Below are positions 55,248-64,000 of a DNA stretch of 64,000 bases, piece by piece. The translations under genes and the position numbers were made by a program. How positions within the stretch are numbered: position 1 is the first letter of the stretch; each line of letters begins with the position of its first letter. The notes beneath the pieces were generated by a model that searched no databases, had not been told where the DNA came from, and saw nothing but the letters and a program-made list of their open reading frames with translations. This DNA comes from Flavobacterium sp. ASW18X (GTDB taxonomy: Bacteria > Bacteroidota > Bacteroidia > Flavobacteriales > Flavobacteriaceae). Where the stretch lies: positions 248,001 to 312,000 of the forward strand of contig NZ_SWKK01000008.1 in assembly GCF_005144745.1 (NCBI RefSeq). Reading direction: 5' to 3'.

Positions 55248-55380
55248 TTTAAGTCTTTGAAATTAGCTTTCTAAAGCTACAAAATTTTGCATTAGCGCTT
55301 AGCGCGATATAGCAGTGAATGATAAATGATACCATAGACCATTGCGTTTGGAAATGAAAAGGGCTAAAAGGATATAATGA

Positions 55381-55507
55381 TAAAAAACAACTGTGGAAAG
55401 CGGGGATTTTCAACGTTAAACAACAACATGCAAACTAAGAACGACAGACACTTGCATCACCCTTAAAATAGCCACTCTTAGCTTGCTCAACTCTCCACAG
55501 TTGCACA
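55381..55507 (-). ncRNA. Candidate structured RNA downstream of the RND operon
   Basis: Minus strand, about 120-125 nt. Outer stem P1: 13 bp between 55491-55503 and 55388-55400. Inner stem P2: 11 bp between 55476-55486 and 55430-55440. Each stem has exactly one non-Watson-Crick position, and both are G-U on the minus strand but A-C on the plus strand, so the RNA is read from the minus strand. A six-U run (55387-55382) directly follows P1. A promoter-like element ends at 55508. No protein frame of note. Family not recognised. Confidence 0.5.
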
Positions 55508-55535
55508 CATAAATATTATCTCCAACCACCACCAA
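55508..55535 (-). promoter_or_regulatory. Promoter-like element for the candidate RNA
   Basis: Minus strand: TTG (55535-55533), 17-nt spacer and TATTTATG (55515-55508), one mismatch to TAnnTTTG. The -33 lies inside the end of the tolC-like gene and the -7 directly after its stop. Initiation would fall at the foot of stem P1. Confidence 0.4.
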
Positions 55536-56916
55536 GAGCGCGGTAAAGTTCTACCGTTGCACTTAGTTGACCGTACTTAGAGTCTATAAGATTTAACTCT
55601 GAATTTAGCGCATTTTGTCTCGCGGTTAAAACTTCTAAATAGTTAGCTAATCCATTGTTTAGTAACTCTTCAGAATAATTCTCTGCCAAGGCGTACGCTT
55701 CTAATTCTTGCTTGCGAGCTTTTAATTTTTTAGTCTCGGCCTCATAATTATATAAAGCATTGCTCACCTCTTGACCAGCGGTTAAAAGCGATTTTTTATA
55801 ATTAAGAAATGCTTGTTCTTGCTGTGCTTTTGCTACTTCTAATTGGGTGCGTAATTTACGCTGATTAAAAATAGGTTGCGTTAAAGAACCTATCAAGGTA
55901 GAAAATAGTGAGCTGGCATCTATCCAATTATCAAATTCTAAGCTTTGAAAACCACCAGAAGCAGTTAACGTTAAGCTTGGGTACAAGCTGCTTCTGGCTA
56001 CATTAGTTAACTCAAACGTGTTAATTAGATTAAACTCAGATTGCATAACATCTGGTCTGTTTGCCAATAACAAGTAAGGTACCCCAGTTTGTAATTCAGG
56101 ATTTAAATCTTGCTGTTCTAAAGAACCTCTTTCAATAGCTTGAGGAGCTTCAGCCAACAAAATGCTAAAAGTATTTTCTAACAACTTAATGTTGTTCTCC
56201 AAATCTATTACTATAATTTCTGTGGTATGCACCTGTGCTTCGGTTTGTTTAACCGCAACTTCTGTTACTTGACCTGCCTCTTTAAGAGCTAGGGTAGTTT
56301 CTAAACTGCTTTTTCTGGCGGCTAAAGTTTCTTCTGCAATCTTTTTCTGGCTATCTAATGCCATTAGTTGGTAATAGGTATCTGCTAAAGCTGCTACTAG
56401 TTGCGTTTTTACTGCTTGGTGTGCGGCTACACTTTGTAAGTAAGATGCATTCGCCGCACGTTTATTGCTACGTATTTTTCCCCACACGTCTGCCTCCCAA
56501 GAAAGTGCAGCAGAGAGCTCATACTGTTCTAACGGTTCAGAGAAAAAACTACCAAATTGACTATTCTCAGAGTTTTTGGTTCTAGTAAATGAGCTGGTTG
56601 CGGAGAGACTAGGAAAATACCCTGCTTTACCCTGTTTTACATAAGCTTGGGCAATGGCTACAGTTTCTAACGCGACACGGATGTCTAAGTTATTGCTCAA
56701 TCCTTTTTCTATATGGCTTTTAAGAATAGGGTCTGTAAAAAGCTCTTTCCAAGAAACAGATGCCAAAGAAAGACTATCCTGTGGCAATTGGTCTGTTCTG
56801 TAAAGCGCTTCTGTCTCTACTTCTGGTCGGTTGTAGTTCTTTGCCACAAAGCACCCTTGGAGTATAAGTGGCAAGGCAATAACGACAATAATTTTATATA
56901 TATTTTTTGCTTTCAT
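55516..56916 (-). CDS. RND efflux outer membrane channel, lipoprotein
   Basis: A 466-residue TolC-like outer membrane factor of the NodT/OprM type. It starts MKAKNIYKIIVVIALPLILQGC, with a lipobox at Cys22, and has the typical internal duplication of coiled-coil/beta segments (AALSWEADVWGKIRSNKRAA, GGFQSLEFDNWID). I used ATG 56916; the longer frame to 57018 would overlap the RND pump gene by 92 bp. It is the third gene of the efflux operon and provides the exit channel for the pump. Confidence 0.93.
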   Translation of the reverse strand: MKAKNIYKIIVVIALPLILQGCFVAKNYNRPEVETEALYRTDQLPQDSLSLASVSWKELFTDPILKSHIEKGLSNNLDIRVALETVAIAQAYVKQGKAGYFPSLSATSSFTRTKNSENSQFGSFFSEPLEQYELSAALSWEADVWGKIRSNKRAANASYLQSVAAHQAVKTQLVAALADTYYQLMALDSQKKIAEETLAARKSSLETTLALKEAGQVTEVAVKQTEAQVHTTEIIVIDLENNIKLLENTFSILLAEAPQAIERGSLEQQDLNPELQTGVPYLLLANRPDVMQSEFNLINTFELTNVARSSLYPSLTLTASGGFQSLEFDNWIDASSLFSTLIGSLTQPIFNQRKLRTQLEVAKAQQEQAFLNYKKSLLTAGQEVSNALYNYEAETKKLKARKQELEAYALAENYSEELLNNGLANYLEVLTARQNALNSELNLIDSKYGQLSATVELYRALGGGWR

Positions 56917-56926
56917 TTTGTTGTAC

Positions 56927-59900
56927 TTACGCATTGATAGCTTCTTGTTCATTATTTGGATTATTATCATCTGCTGGTTTTCCTGTAAACCGCTCTTGCA
57001 GCAATTGGAAGATGACATAAAGTGCCGGAATTACAAACACGCCGAATATGGTGCCAATGAGCATACCTCCAACAGCACTCATACCTATAGAACGGTTACC
57101 CACAGCCCCAATTCCGCTAGATAATGCCAAGGGCATTAATCCTAAGATAAAAGCGAAAGAGGTCATCAAAATTGGTCGTAGTCTTGCTTTTGCTCCATCT
57201 ATAGCAGAATCTAATACGGACATGCCTTGTTTTCTTCGCTGCAATGCAAATTCTACAATTAGAATGGCATTTTTAGAGAGCAGACCAATCAACATGATTA
57301 AAGCAATTTGGAAATAGATGTTATTTTCTAATCCAACCAAATTTACAAACCCAATAGCACCTGCAATACCTACTGGAAGTGATAACAAAATGGAGAACGG
57401 TAGAATGTAAGATTCATATTGCGCGCTTAATAGAAAGTATACAAACACCAAGCTTAACATAAAAATGATGATAGTCTGGCTACCCGCACTATTTTCTTCT
57501 TTAGTTAGTCCAGAATATTCATAAGTATAGTTGTTGGGCAATACCTGTGCAGATACCTCTTCAATTGCCGTGATTGCATCCCCCGTACTATAACCAGGAT
57601 TCATGGCTCCATTGATTTTAACTGAGTTTAATAAGTTAAAACGACTTACAATTTCTGGCCCATAGATTTTCTTTAAAGAAACGAATTGAGATACCGCAAC
57701 AGATTCTCCGTTAGCGTTGGTCACAAAAATGTGATTCAAGCTTTTCTCGTCGGCTCTGTCTTCTGGCTTTGCCTGTATCATCACACGGTACTGTTTCCCA
57801 AACTTGTTAAAATCCGTGGTGTACAATCCACCGTAATAGCCTTGCATCGCATTAAATACATCGGTAACGGCTAAACCGGCAGACTTGGTTTTTTCAATAT
57901 CTACCTGTAATTCGTACTGCGGAAAGTTGGGGTTAAATGAGGTAATAGCGTATTGTACCTCTGGCCTAGCATTTAGGGCACCTAAAAATTCGTTGGTGGT
58001 TTGCCCAACAGATTGCCAGTCTTCTGCATCTTTATTCTGTAAATTCAGTTCAAAACCTGCGGAGTTACCAAAGCCTCTAACGGCGGGTGGGGTAAAGAAA
58101 AAGATACGAGCATCTTTTAATCCAGCAGTTTTGGCAAACAATTGCCCTATAGTAGCTTCTACGGTTTGCGAATCCTCAGTTCTCTCGTCCCAATCTTTAA
58201 GACGAATTACAGAGAACCCATAAGAACCCCCATTAACACTGTTAAGAATACTAAAACCAGTAATATTCATACGGGCTTTTACAATGTCCATAGATTCATA
58301 AATAGAATCTAATTTTTTTACTGTTTTTTGAGTTTCCTCTAACGTGGTGCCAGGAGGCATGGTAACATCGGCAAAGATGATACCTTTATCCTCATTAGGA
58401 ATAAAGCCTGTAGGTGTAGTTCTAAATAAATAGAAGGCAAGTGCAGAGAATAGCACCAAACTACCAATGGTGAGCCACTTTCGTTTAGCAAAGACTTTAA
58501 CCGAGTTAACGTATTTATCGGTAATAGTGTCAAAACCAGTATTAAAAGCGGTGAAAAAACGCTGTTTTAATCCTTTTTTATGTTCTTCAGAAGGATTATG
58601 CGGTTTTAAGAACAAGGCTGCTAACGCTGGACTTAAAGTCAATGCGTTTACAGCAGAGATTAAGATGGCAATAGCCAGAGTAATACCAAACTGTTGATAG
58701 AATACTCCAGAAGACCCACTGATAAACGATACTGGTATAAATACTGCAGACATCACCAAAGTGATTGATATAATTGCTCCAGAAATCTCTGACATCGCAG
58801 ATTTAGTGGCTACTTTAGCGTTCTGTGCGCCTTCTTCCATCTTAGCATGTACCGCTTCTACCACCACAATGGCATCATCTACCACAATACCGATGGCAAG
58901 AATCATTGCAAATAAGGTTAACATGTTAATAGAATATCCAAACAAGGATAAAAAGAAGAAAGTACCAACAATGGCTACTGGTACGGCAATGGCCGGAATT
59001 AGCGTAGACCTAAAATCTTGCAAGAATAAGAAAACTACAAGGAATACTAATAAAAAGGCTTCAATCAAGGTTTGTATTACGTGCTCTATAGAAGCACTTA
59101 AAAAATCTTTGGTGTTATAAGGGATTACATAGTCCAATCCCTCTGGGAAATCCAATTTGCTTTCTTCTAAAATAGATTGTATCTGGTCTATAATCTCATT
59201 AGCATTAGATCCAGAAGTTTGGAAAACCCCCACAGCAGTACCAGGGTTACCCATACCTTCATTTTTGGTACCATAGTTAAAAGCCCCCAATTCTACTTCT
59301 GCAACATCTTTAAGACGCAGAAACTGTCCATTGTCTTGTGCTTTAATTATAATGTCTTCGTATTCCGCTTCTTCAGAAAGTCTACCTTTATATTTGAGTA
59401 CGTACTCGTAAACGCCATCGGCATTTTCACCAATTTTACCCGTTGCGGCTTCTAAGTTTTGTTCTCTAAGTGAATTCTGTATATCTGATGGCATTAATCC
59501 GTAAGTCGCCATTTTTTCTGGGTCTAACCAAATACGCATGGAATAATCTTTGGCACCAAATACGGTTACATTACCTACGCCTTCTATACGCTGTAGTTTG
59601 GGCACTAAATTGATACGCGCGTAATTCTCTACAAAGGTGGCATCATAGTTCTCATTCTCAGAAAAAAGAGAAAAGAATAACAAGGCACTGGTCTGGGATT
59701 TTTGTGTGATGACACCTGTTTGTACCACTGCCTGTGGTAATACACTATTAGCACGCGCAACTCTATTTTGTACGTTTACTGCGGCTATATCTGGATTGGT
59801 CCCAAGTTTGAAGTATACGTTAATCGTTGCACTACCGTCATTACTAGCGTTAGAGGTCATGTACAACATATCTTCTACACCATTAATTTGTTCTTCTAAT

Positions 59901-60091
59901 GGTACAACTACACTTTTTAATACGGTTTCCGCATTAGCCCCAGTATACGTACTAGTTACCTGTACAGTGGGTGGTGCAATCTCTGGATATTCTTCTATAG
60001 GCAAGGTAGTAAGACCTAGCACACCTAGAATAACTATGATGATGGATATTACCGTAGACAATACGGGTCTATCTATAAATCTTTGAAACAT
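56927..60091 (-). CDS. RND efflux pump, inner membrane (HAE1 family)
   Basis: A 1054-residue proton-driven exporter with the AcrB layout: first helix MFQRFIDRPVLSTVISIIIV, two large periplasmic loops and twelve helices. The proton-relay aspartates in helix 4 are in ILAIGIVVDDAIVVVEAV (about residue 405), with GYSINMLTLFAMIL before it. The second half ends in SKNAILIVEFALQRRKQGMS and GSIG-like helices. The hydrophobe/amphiphile class (HAE1) fits: drugs, bile salts, dyes. It lies 10 bp before the tolC-like gene and after the adaptor. Confidence 0.96.
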   Translation of the reverse strand: MFQRFIDRPVLSTVISIIIVILGVLGLTTLPIEEYPEIAPPTVQVTSTYTGANAETVLKSVVVPLEEQINGVEDMLYMTSNASNDGSATINVYFKLGTNPDIAAVNVQNRVARANSVLPQAVVQTGVITQKSQTSALLFFSLFSENENYDATFVENYARINLVPKLQRIEGVGNVTVFGAKDYSMRIWLDPEKMATYGLMPSDIQNSLREQNLEAATGKIGENADGVYEYVLKYKGRLSEEAEYEDIIIKAQDNGQFLRLKDVAEVELGAFNYGTKNEGMGNPGTAVGVFQTSGSNANEIIDQIQSILEESKLDFPEGLDYVIPYNTKDFLSASIEHVIQTLIEAFLLVFLVVFLFLQDFRSTLIPAIAVPVAIVGTFFFLSLFGYSINMLTLFAMILAIGIVVDDAIVVVEAVHAKMEEGAQNAKVATKSAMSEISGAIISITLVMSAVFIPVSFISGSSGVFYQQFGITLAIAILISAVNALTLSPALAALFLKPHNPSEEHKKGLKQRFFTAFNTGFDTITDKYVNSVKVFAKRKWLTIGSLVLFSALAFYLFRTTPTGFIPNEDKGIIFADVTMPPGTTLEETQKTVKKLDSIYESMDIVKARMNITGFSILNSVNGGSYGFSVIRLKDWDERTEDSQTVEATIGQLFAKTAGLKDARIFFFTPPAVRGFGNSAGFELNLQNKDAEDWQSVGQTTNEFLGALNARPEVQYAITSFNPNFPQYELQVDIEKTKSAGLAVTDVFNAMQGYYGGLYTTDFNKFGKQYRVMIQAKPEDRADEKSLNHIFVTNANGESVAVSQFVSLKKIYGPEIVSRFNLLNSVKINGAMNPGYSTGDAITAIEEVSAQVLPNNYTYEYSGLTKEENSAGSQTIIIFMLSLVFVYFLLSAQYESYILPFSILLSLPVGIAGAIGFVNLVGLENNIYFQIALIMLIGLLSKNAILIVEFALQRRKQGMSVLDSAIDGAKARLRPILMTSFAFILGLMPLALSSGIGAVGNRSIGMSAVGGMLIGTIFGVFVIPALYVIFQLLQERFTGKPADDNNPNNEQEAINA

Positions 60092-60118
60092 GGTCTGTTT
60101 TTTTCTTCCTGTATGTTG

Positions 60119-61198
60119 TTATTTAACCGGACTAATCTCTTGCCCGTCTCTTAGTTTGGATACACCTTCTATCACAATTGTAGTTCCTTCTTCTATCCCT
60201 TCAGAAACCAAGTAATCAGCATCTGTCTGGTCAACTATTTTAATGTGCTGTGTTTTTATGGTATTATCTTCTTGGAGTACATACACCAGTTTATTGCCTT
60301 GTATATCTAGGGTAGCCATTTTAGGAATTACAAAGATGTCTTTCTGCTCCGTTGGTATTTTAATTTCGCCTGTGCTACCTGAGCTTAGTATTAACTTGGG
60401 ATTTTTAAAGTCGGCCCGTAAGGTTACACTACCAGTAGTACTGTTAATGATGCTGTTTACCATGGCAATTTTACCTTTGTGTTCGTAAGGTTCGCCATTA
60501 ATCATAATCAATTCTACTTCTGGAGCTTTATTAACGTCTATATATCTGCCTTCTTTGGCTACACGTTCTTTTATTTCTAAAAGTTCTTTTTCGTTTAAAG
60601 AAAAATAGGCGCGTACTTCACTAATATCAGAAACAGTAGTAAGCGGTTGCGCTGTAGTGCTAGACACTAAGGTTCCTACCTTAAAAGGTATTTCCCCAAT
60701 ATACCCATCTACAGGACTTGTTACCCGGCTATAGCCAATATTTGCAGTTATACTCTGATAGCTGCTTTTGGCTTGCTCTAATTGAGCTTTTGCAGTTTCT
60801 AACTGTACATTACTAATGATGTTTTTTTCAACTAAAGGTTTTAGTTTATCTACCTCTACCTGTGCAGCATTCACTGCAGCTTTTGCAGCATTCGCATCTT
60901 GACTTAGAGATTCTGTTTCTAATTTAAATAACAGTTGTCCTTTCTTTACTTTTTGACCCTCTTCCACATAAATTTTCTGTACAAAACCAGAAACTTTTGG
61001 TCTAATCTCTACGTTTTGTTTGCCTTCTATAGTGGTTGCATAACTATCAAAAGTAGTAACATTCTGTTTTTTAAGGCTGCTCACTTTTAAACTAGGTGGT
61101 GGGGCCTGTTGTGGTTCTTGCGCTCCTTCATTTTTACTTCCACAGGAAGTAAAAAATACAAGACTTATAGTCGTTAGGCCTATTGCAATCTTTTTCAT
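60119..61198 (-). CDS. RND efflux periplasmic adaptor, lipoprotein
   Basis: A 359-residue membrane fusion protein (AcrA-like) that connects the RND pump with the outer channel. It has a lipoprotein signal with Cys19 (FTSC), a lipoyl-like pair of half motifs (VSGFVQKIYVEEGQKVKKGQLLF and YSRVTSPVDGYIGEIPFKVG), a coiled-coil hairpin between them (about residues 85-135) and a beta-barrel (IYVEE-DVNKAP region, then TLRADFKNPKLILSSG). The gene lies 27 bp before the pump. Confidence 0.95.
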   Translation of the reverse strand: MKKIAIGLTTISLVFFTSCGSKNEGAQEPQQAPPPSLKVSSLKKQNVTTFDSYATTIEGKQNVEIRPKVSGFVQKIYVEEGQKVKKGQLLFKLETESLSQDANAAKAAVNAAQVEVDKLKPLVEKNIISNVQLETAKAQLEQAKSSYQSITANIGYSRVTSPVDGYIGEIPFKVGTLVSSTTAQPLTTVSDISEVRAYFSLNEKELLEIKERVAKEGRYIDVNKAPEVELIMINGEPYEHKGKIAMVNSIINSTTGSVTLRADFKNPKLILSSGSTGEIKIPTEQKDIFVIPKMATLDIQGNKLVYVLQEDNTIKTQHIKIVDQTDADYLVSEGIEEGTTIVIEGVSKLRDGQEISPVK

Positions 61199-61219
61199 TG
61201 TTCTAATTGTTGCTGTTGT

Positions 61220-61708
61220 TTAATTGTAATTGTCTATTTCCTTTAACGTCTTTAAAGTGTTGCTCAGAAGTTCTTCGCTCTTTTTTATAAAGGTGTGATA
61301 CACTTCTGCTCGCTTTAAATTGCTTTGGTACTTTTCCGGGTTATACGTTTTATTGTATTTCCGGATTTTGGTGATAATTCGGTTTTCTTGCTCAATACGT
61401 TTAAGTTTTTCTTCTAACTTGTTGATGTAAAAAGCATCGGCAGCTGTAGTTCTAAAATATCTTTTACGTTCACCTGGTTTAGTAAAGTAATCTATCAGGT
61501 CTAGTTTTAAAAGGAGATTTAAGGCTGCGGAAATAGAGCTTTTGCTTGCGCATCTGCTCATTTGGCACTCATCAAAACTTAGGCCATCGCGGTCAGTAAC
61601 CACTAACATGGCATATAAACGAGCTGCTAATGGAGGAATTTCATGTTGATTCTCTAAGTGTATCCCCAGTTCTTCTATTAATTGTTTTTTTTCCTCTTCT
61701 CTAGACAT
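61220..61708 (-). CDS. GbsR/MarR-type transcriptional regulator
   Basis: A 162-residue winged-helix regulator of the GbsR branch of MarR. The helix-turn-helix is in SFDECQMSRCASKSSISAAL (about residues 43-62), followed by the wing LLKLDLIDYFTKPGERKRYF, and a C-terminal coiled-coil (about 88-162) for dimerisation. It is the first gene of the efflux operon, 21 bp before the adaptor gene, so it most likely represses the pump and itself. An inverted repeat over its promoter (61740-61763) is the probable operator. Confidence 0.88.
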   Translation of the reverse strand: MSREEEKKQLIEELGIHLENQHEIPPLAARLYAMLVVTDRDGLSFDECQMSRCASKSSISAALNLLLKLDLIDYFTKPGERKRYFRTTAADAFYINKLEEKLKRIEQENRIITKIRKYNKTYNPEKYQSNLKRAEVYHTFIKKSEELLSNTLKTLKEIDNYN

Positions 61709-61728
61709 ATATTCCAGTTTTGAAGGGA

Positions 61729-61763
61729 CAAAATTAGTGTTAGTTCGTTTTTAACCGAACTAA
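61729..61763 (-). promoter_or_regulatory. Promoter and likely GbsR operator of the efflux operon
   Basis: Minus-strand -7 TAATTTTG (61736-61729), an exact TAnnTTTG. Directly upstream, TTAGTTCG (61740-61747) and CGAACTAA (61756-61763) form a perfect 8-bp inverted repeat with an 8-nt gap. It fills the -33 to -7 spacer, a classic repressor position. A further half-site AGAACTAA lies at 61766-61773. Confidence 0.6.
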
Positions 61764-61847
61764 AAAGAACTAAAGTTTTCTTAAACACTGTTAGCAAAAA
61801 GATAATTGCTTACGCGTTATACTTAAATTATTGTTAGAAGGGGTGTT

Positions 61848-62963
61848 TTAGCCCTCGTAAGCGGGCTCTTCTTTCCAAGTTTGTTTTCTTCTAGTTTTAA
61901 GTGCTTTAAGCGATGGGTATATGGCGCCACATACAAAAAGTGCAACTGCAGTTAAAAACAAATAGAGAGGATTGCCAAAAACTGTTCCGCTGTTAAGTAT
62001 AGCCATAATTAAAATAGTAGATAGCGGAAAAGATAGTGCCAACATAGAAATAGCAAAGTTGCCATTAAAAGTTTTTTTCTGACTTTCCACATCATTTTCC
62101 ATAGTTTCTATAGCGGCAATATGGGCGTAAGGCCAAAAACTACAGGCGCTTAAAGAGAATGCTAGGGCTAACAAAACAGTGTTGGTTTCCATAGGTATAA
62201 ATACAGATAATAGGCCTATTATTAGGAAACTAGCGGCAGCTCTAAGGGTTAAAAGTGAAAAAAGCTGCGCAAATTGTTTTTTCTGAATATTTACAGCCAA
62301 TCCAATAAAAAGTAAAACTAATGGAGTCATCAACAGGCTAATTCTAGATAAACTCTCAGCTATCGCATAAGGGAGGTTTTCCATGTGTAACCCTAATACC
62401 ATTAAAATTAATGCAGCCGCAATAAAGAGGTTAACGGGTTCAAAAGCGAGTACTTTTAGCAAGTCTAAAAGTTTTGCTTTGTTAAACTTAGTGGCCTTAG
62501 CATGTTTTTTGAGATACCATTGCATGGCAATTAAATAAAGAATAATTAATACGAAAATCTTATTACCCAAATCTGCCATTGCTGCCTGAGCAAGGAAAGA
62601 ATCGCCTAAAAATTCGAGTACAAACGGAAAACAAGATAGCCCAGGAGCCAAGGAAGGGAAAAGCAGTCTTACGGTGTTATAGTTTGGACTGTTTTTTTCA
62701 ATACCTATAGTAGGTAATACTAATGGCGCAGTAAAGTAAAGAATAAAATTAAGTGCTAATGCAAGCACGGGTAATAAGAGAAGCTCACCTTTTACATCTA
62801 CACTTAACAGCGCTATAAAGATAGTGGCGGGTAGGGCTAGGTTAAGAATTACCTTCTTTAATCCGGTAATTTCTGATTTTGACTTAAACTTGGTCTTTAG
62901 AACTAGACCGATACCTATAAAAATTAAGAATACTAGAATTTTTTGAAACCCCACCCCCAACAA
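61848..62963 (-). CDS. AEC-type permease
   Basis: A 371-residue membrane protein with about ten helices of the auxin-efflux-carrier/BASS-like type. In the first half the polar break LALPATIFIALLS, and in the second half the segment FSLSACSFWPYAHIAAIETMEND, match the two discontinuous-helix regions of the family. In bacteria such carriers move malonate, malate or other organic acids; the substrate here is unknown. It lies 8 bp after the aminotransferase stop and probably shares its transcript. Confidence 0.75.
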   Translation of the reverse strand: MLGVGFQKILVFLIFIGIGLVLKTKFKSKSEITGLKKVILNLALPATIFIALLSVDVKGELLLLPVLALALNFILYFTAPLVLPTIGIEKNSPNYNTVRLLFPSLAPGLSCFPFVLEFLGDSFLAQAAMADLGNKIFVLIILYLIAMQWYLKKHAKATKFNKAKLLDLLKVLAFEPVNLFIAAALILMVLGLHMENLPYAIAESLSRISLLMTPLVLLFIGLAVNIQKKQFAQLFSLLTLRAAASFLIIGLLSVFIPMETNTVLLALAFSLSACSFWPYAHIAAIETMENDVESQKKTFNGNFAISMLALSFPLSTILIMAILNSGTVFGNPLYLFLTAVALFVCGAIYPSLKALKTRRKQTWKEEPAYEG

Positions 62964-62971
62964 TTTTTTGA

Positions 62972-64000
62972 TTAAACAATTACTTTTTGCAATGCATCTA
63001 CAAAGAGTTGCATCTCTGGCATAGTACCCATACTAACTCTGCACCAATTTTTATCCATAAAGTTGAAGGCTCTAACCCCTACTTCTTGGGCAGCCATTTT
63101 ACTTAAAAACTCTTTACCATCTAAGGCAATAGGGAAGATGATGAATGAGGTGTAGGATGGCACATAGTCAATCCCCATACTTTTAAGGTTTGCATATACA
63201 AATTCTCTTGCTTCTGCATTATTTTCTCTAGAAGAGTTGATGAATTCCTCATCATCCATAGCAGCGATTGCTGCAAGTACAGAAGGGTAGCTTATACCCA
63301 TACCGCCTCTAGTAATATTCTGTATTTTATCTAAGGTTTTTTCTGGTGCAATTCCATAACCTACACGAATCCCAGCCATACCGTGTATTTTAGAAAAGGT
63401 ACGCGCAACAATAATGTCTTTACCTTCTGCTACTAGTTTAACCATACTATGCTTAGCACCATCATCTAGATACCATAAATAAGCTTCGTCTACAAATACG
63501 GTTACCTTTTCTGATACTCGTGAGCAAAAGTCTAGTAGTTTTTTACTTTCTGTAAGGGTACCTGTTGGATTGTTAGGATTACAGATGTAAACTAATTTGG
63601 TATCTGCGTCTATAGCTTTTTCCATAGCGTCTAAATCGTGAGACCAATCTTTCTTAAGCGGTACAGGTTTCCAAGTAGCTCCACATGCTTCTGCAACCTT
63701 AATCAAAGACATGTAGGCAGGGTCTGCAGATACTATATTACCGCCTTTTTGAAAATAGACCATTGCTGCTTTCTCCAACAAATCAGAAGAACCAGGACCC
63801 ATAATAACGTTTTTTGCGGTAACACCTTCAAACGTTGCAATTTTTTCCATAAGCTGAAATAGTTCTCTCCAAGCATACCTGTTAGCGCCACTAACAGCAT
63901 CAGTCATTGCCGTAACAGCTTTTGGCGATGGACCATAAGGATTTTCATTGGCATTTAACTTTGCCTTTAATGGTTTAAATTCCGTGTGCGTAGGAATAAG
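62972..64000 (-). CDS. PLP-dependent aminotransferase, HisC-like (5' end outside window)
   Basis: A class I/II aminotransferase whose frame is open through base 64000, so the N-terminus is missing; 342 residues are visible. They begin in LIPTHTEFKPLKAKLNANEN, with the substrate/N-terminal motif NANENPYGPSPKAV typical of histidinol-phosphate aminotransferases. GPGSSDLLEK (cofactor phosphate loop), ICNPNNPTGT, FVDEAYLWY and the PLP lysine in ARTFSKIHGMAGIRVGYG follow. A role as HisC is not certain; homologues outside a his operon often act on aromatic amino acids. No his genes are visible nearby. Confidence 0.85.
   Translation of the reverse strand, partial: LIPTHTEFKPLKAKLNANENPYGPSPKAVTAMTDAVSGANRYAWRELFQLMEKIATFEGVTAKNVIMGPGSSDLLEKAAMVYFQKGGNIVSADPAYMSLIKVAEACGATWKPVPLKKDWSHDLDAMEKAIDADTKLVYICNPNNPTGTLTESKKLLDFCSRVSEKVTVFVDEAYLWYLDDGAKHSMVKLVAEGKDIIVARTFSKIHGMAGIRVGYGIAPEKTLDKIQNITRGGMGISYPSVLAAIAAMDDEEFINSSRENNAEAREFVYANLKSMGIDYVPSYTSFIIFPIALDGKEFLSKMAAQEVGVRAFNFMDKNWCRVSMGTMPEMQLFVDALQKVIV

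Noticed and set aside
56917-57018. Longer N-terminus for the TolC-like protein
   Set aside because: The extra residues precede a complete lipoprotein signal that starts at 56916 and would overlap the RND pump gene by 92 bp.

Overview
The window is a stretch of chromosome from a member of the Bacteroidetes, most likely a marine Flavobacteriaceae species (a Maribacter/Zobellia/Arenibacter-type genome would fit; the genus cannot be fixed from sequence alone). The evidence is low GC, absence of Shine-Dalgarno sequences, promoters of the Bacteroidetes type (-33 TTTG, about 19 nt, -7 TAnnTTTG), an OmpA protein with thrombospondin-type-3 repeats, and gene neighbourhoods typical of flavobacteria (DUF177-rpmF-fabH-accB-accC; purN against acpP-fabF-rnc-pyk). 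No phage, plasmid, insertion sequence or CRISPR array was seen, and nearly all genes are core metabolism or housekeeping.

Layout. 1-7.8 kb: end of a sodium/solute symporter, ribE, pdxA, then the lipid-synthesis cluster DUF177-rpmF-fabH-accB-accC, an FAD oxidoreductase and a GreA-like protein. 8-15 kb (minus strand): arfB with an ABC ATPase, a prolyl oligopeptidase lipoprotein, asd, mscL, alr and tdk. 15-21 kb (mostly plus): a conserved hypothetical, rsmI, a divergent AhpD-like/OsmC pair, recJ and an MFS exporter. 21-25.6 kb: a seven-gene minus-strand run (GNAT, MATE, enoyl-CoA hydratase, DUF4199, an unlisted 37-residue membrane protein, DUF3592, an LpxH-like phosphatase). 25.6-29.7 kb: a UspA protein, tRNA-Ala(GGC), a PAS histidine kinase with its single-domain response regulator, and an SDR enzyme. 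29.7-38.2 kb: AddB-like nuclease, OmpA, kbl and AddA-like helicase. 38.3-43.7 kb: sodA, a 650-bp gene-free interval, then purF-pfkB-rnhA-purN (minus). 43.8-48.2 kb: acpP-fabF-rnc-IPExxxVDY-pyk. 48.2-53.2 kb: PAS/LOV-like protein, AraC regulator with a small stress-like module, TetR, dinB and a CYTH protein. 53.3-64 kb: a CocE-type hydrolase lipoprotein, a complete RND efflux operon with its GbsR/MarR-type repressor, an AEC permease and an aminotransferase that runs off the right edge.

The most striking observation is in the sodA-purF interval. Three copies of a near-identical 38-nt block lie in tandem on the minus strand at 39065-39102, 39246-39283 and 39465-39502. Each copy is preceded, at a fixed 5-6 nt, by a Bacteroidetes -7 element with a -33 element, and each is followed by an intrinsic terminator whose stem sequence differs between copies while its pairing is kept. 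This is the layout of three paralogous small RNA genes of about 75 nt. A second, unrelated candidate RNA of about 120 nt lies behind the RND operon (55381-55507). It has two long stems whose only non-Watson-Crick positions become G-U pairs on the minus strand, its own promoter-like sequence and a terminal U-run. I do not recognise either as a named RNA family; Rfam and transcript data were not available.

Other points worth a look: an FAD oxidoreductase in which the third glycine of the nucleotide-binding motif is glutamate, a LOV-like PAS domain lacking the photoactive cysteine, a likely GbsR operator over the efflux promoter, terminators placed directly against the next start codon, and overlooked very small proteins.
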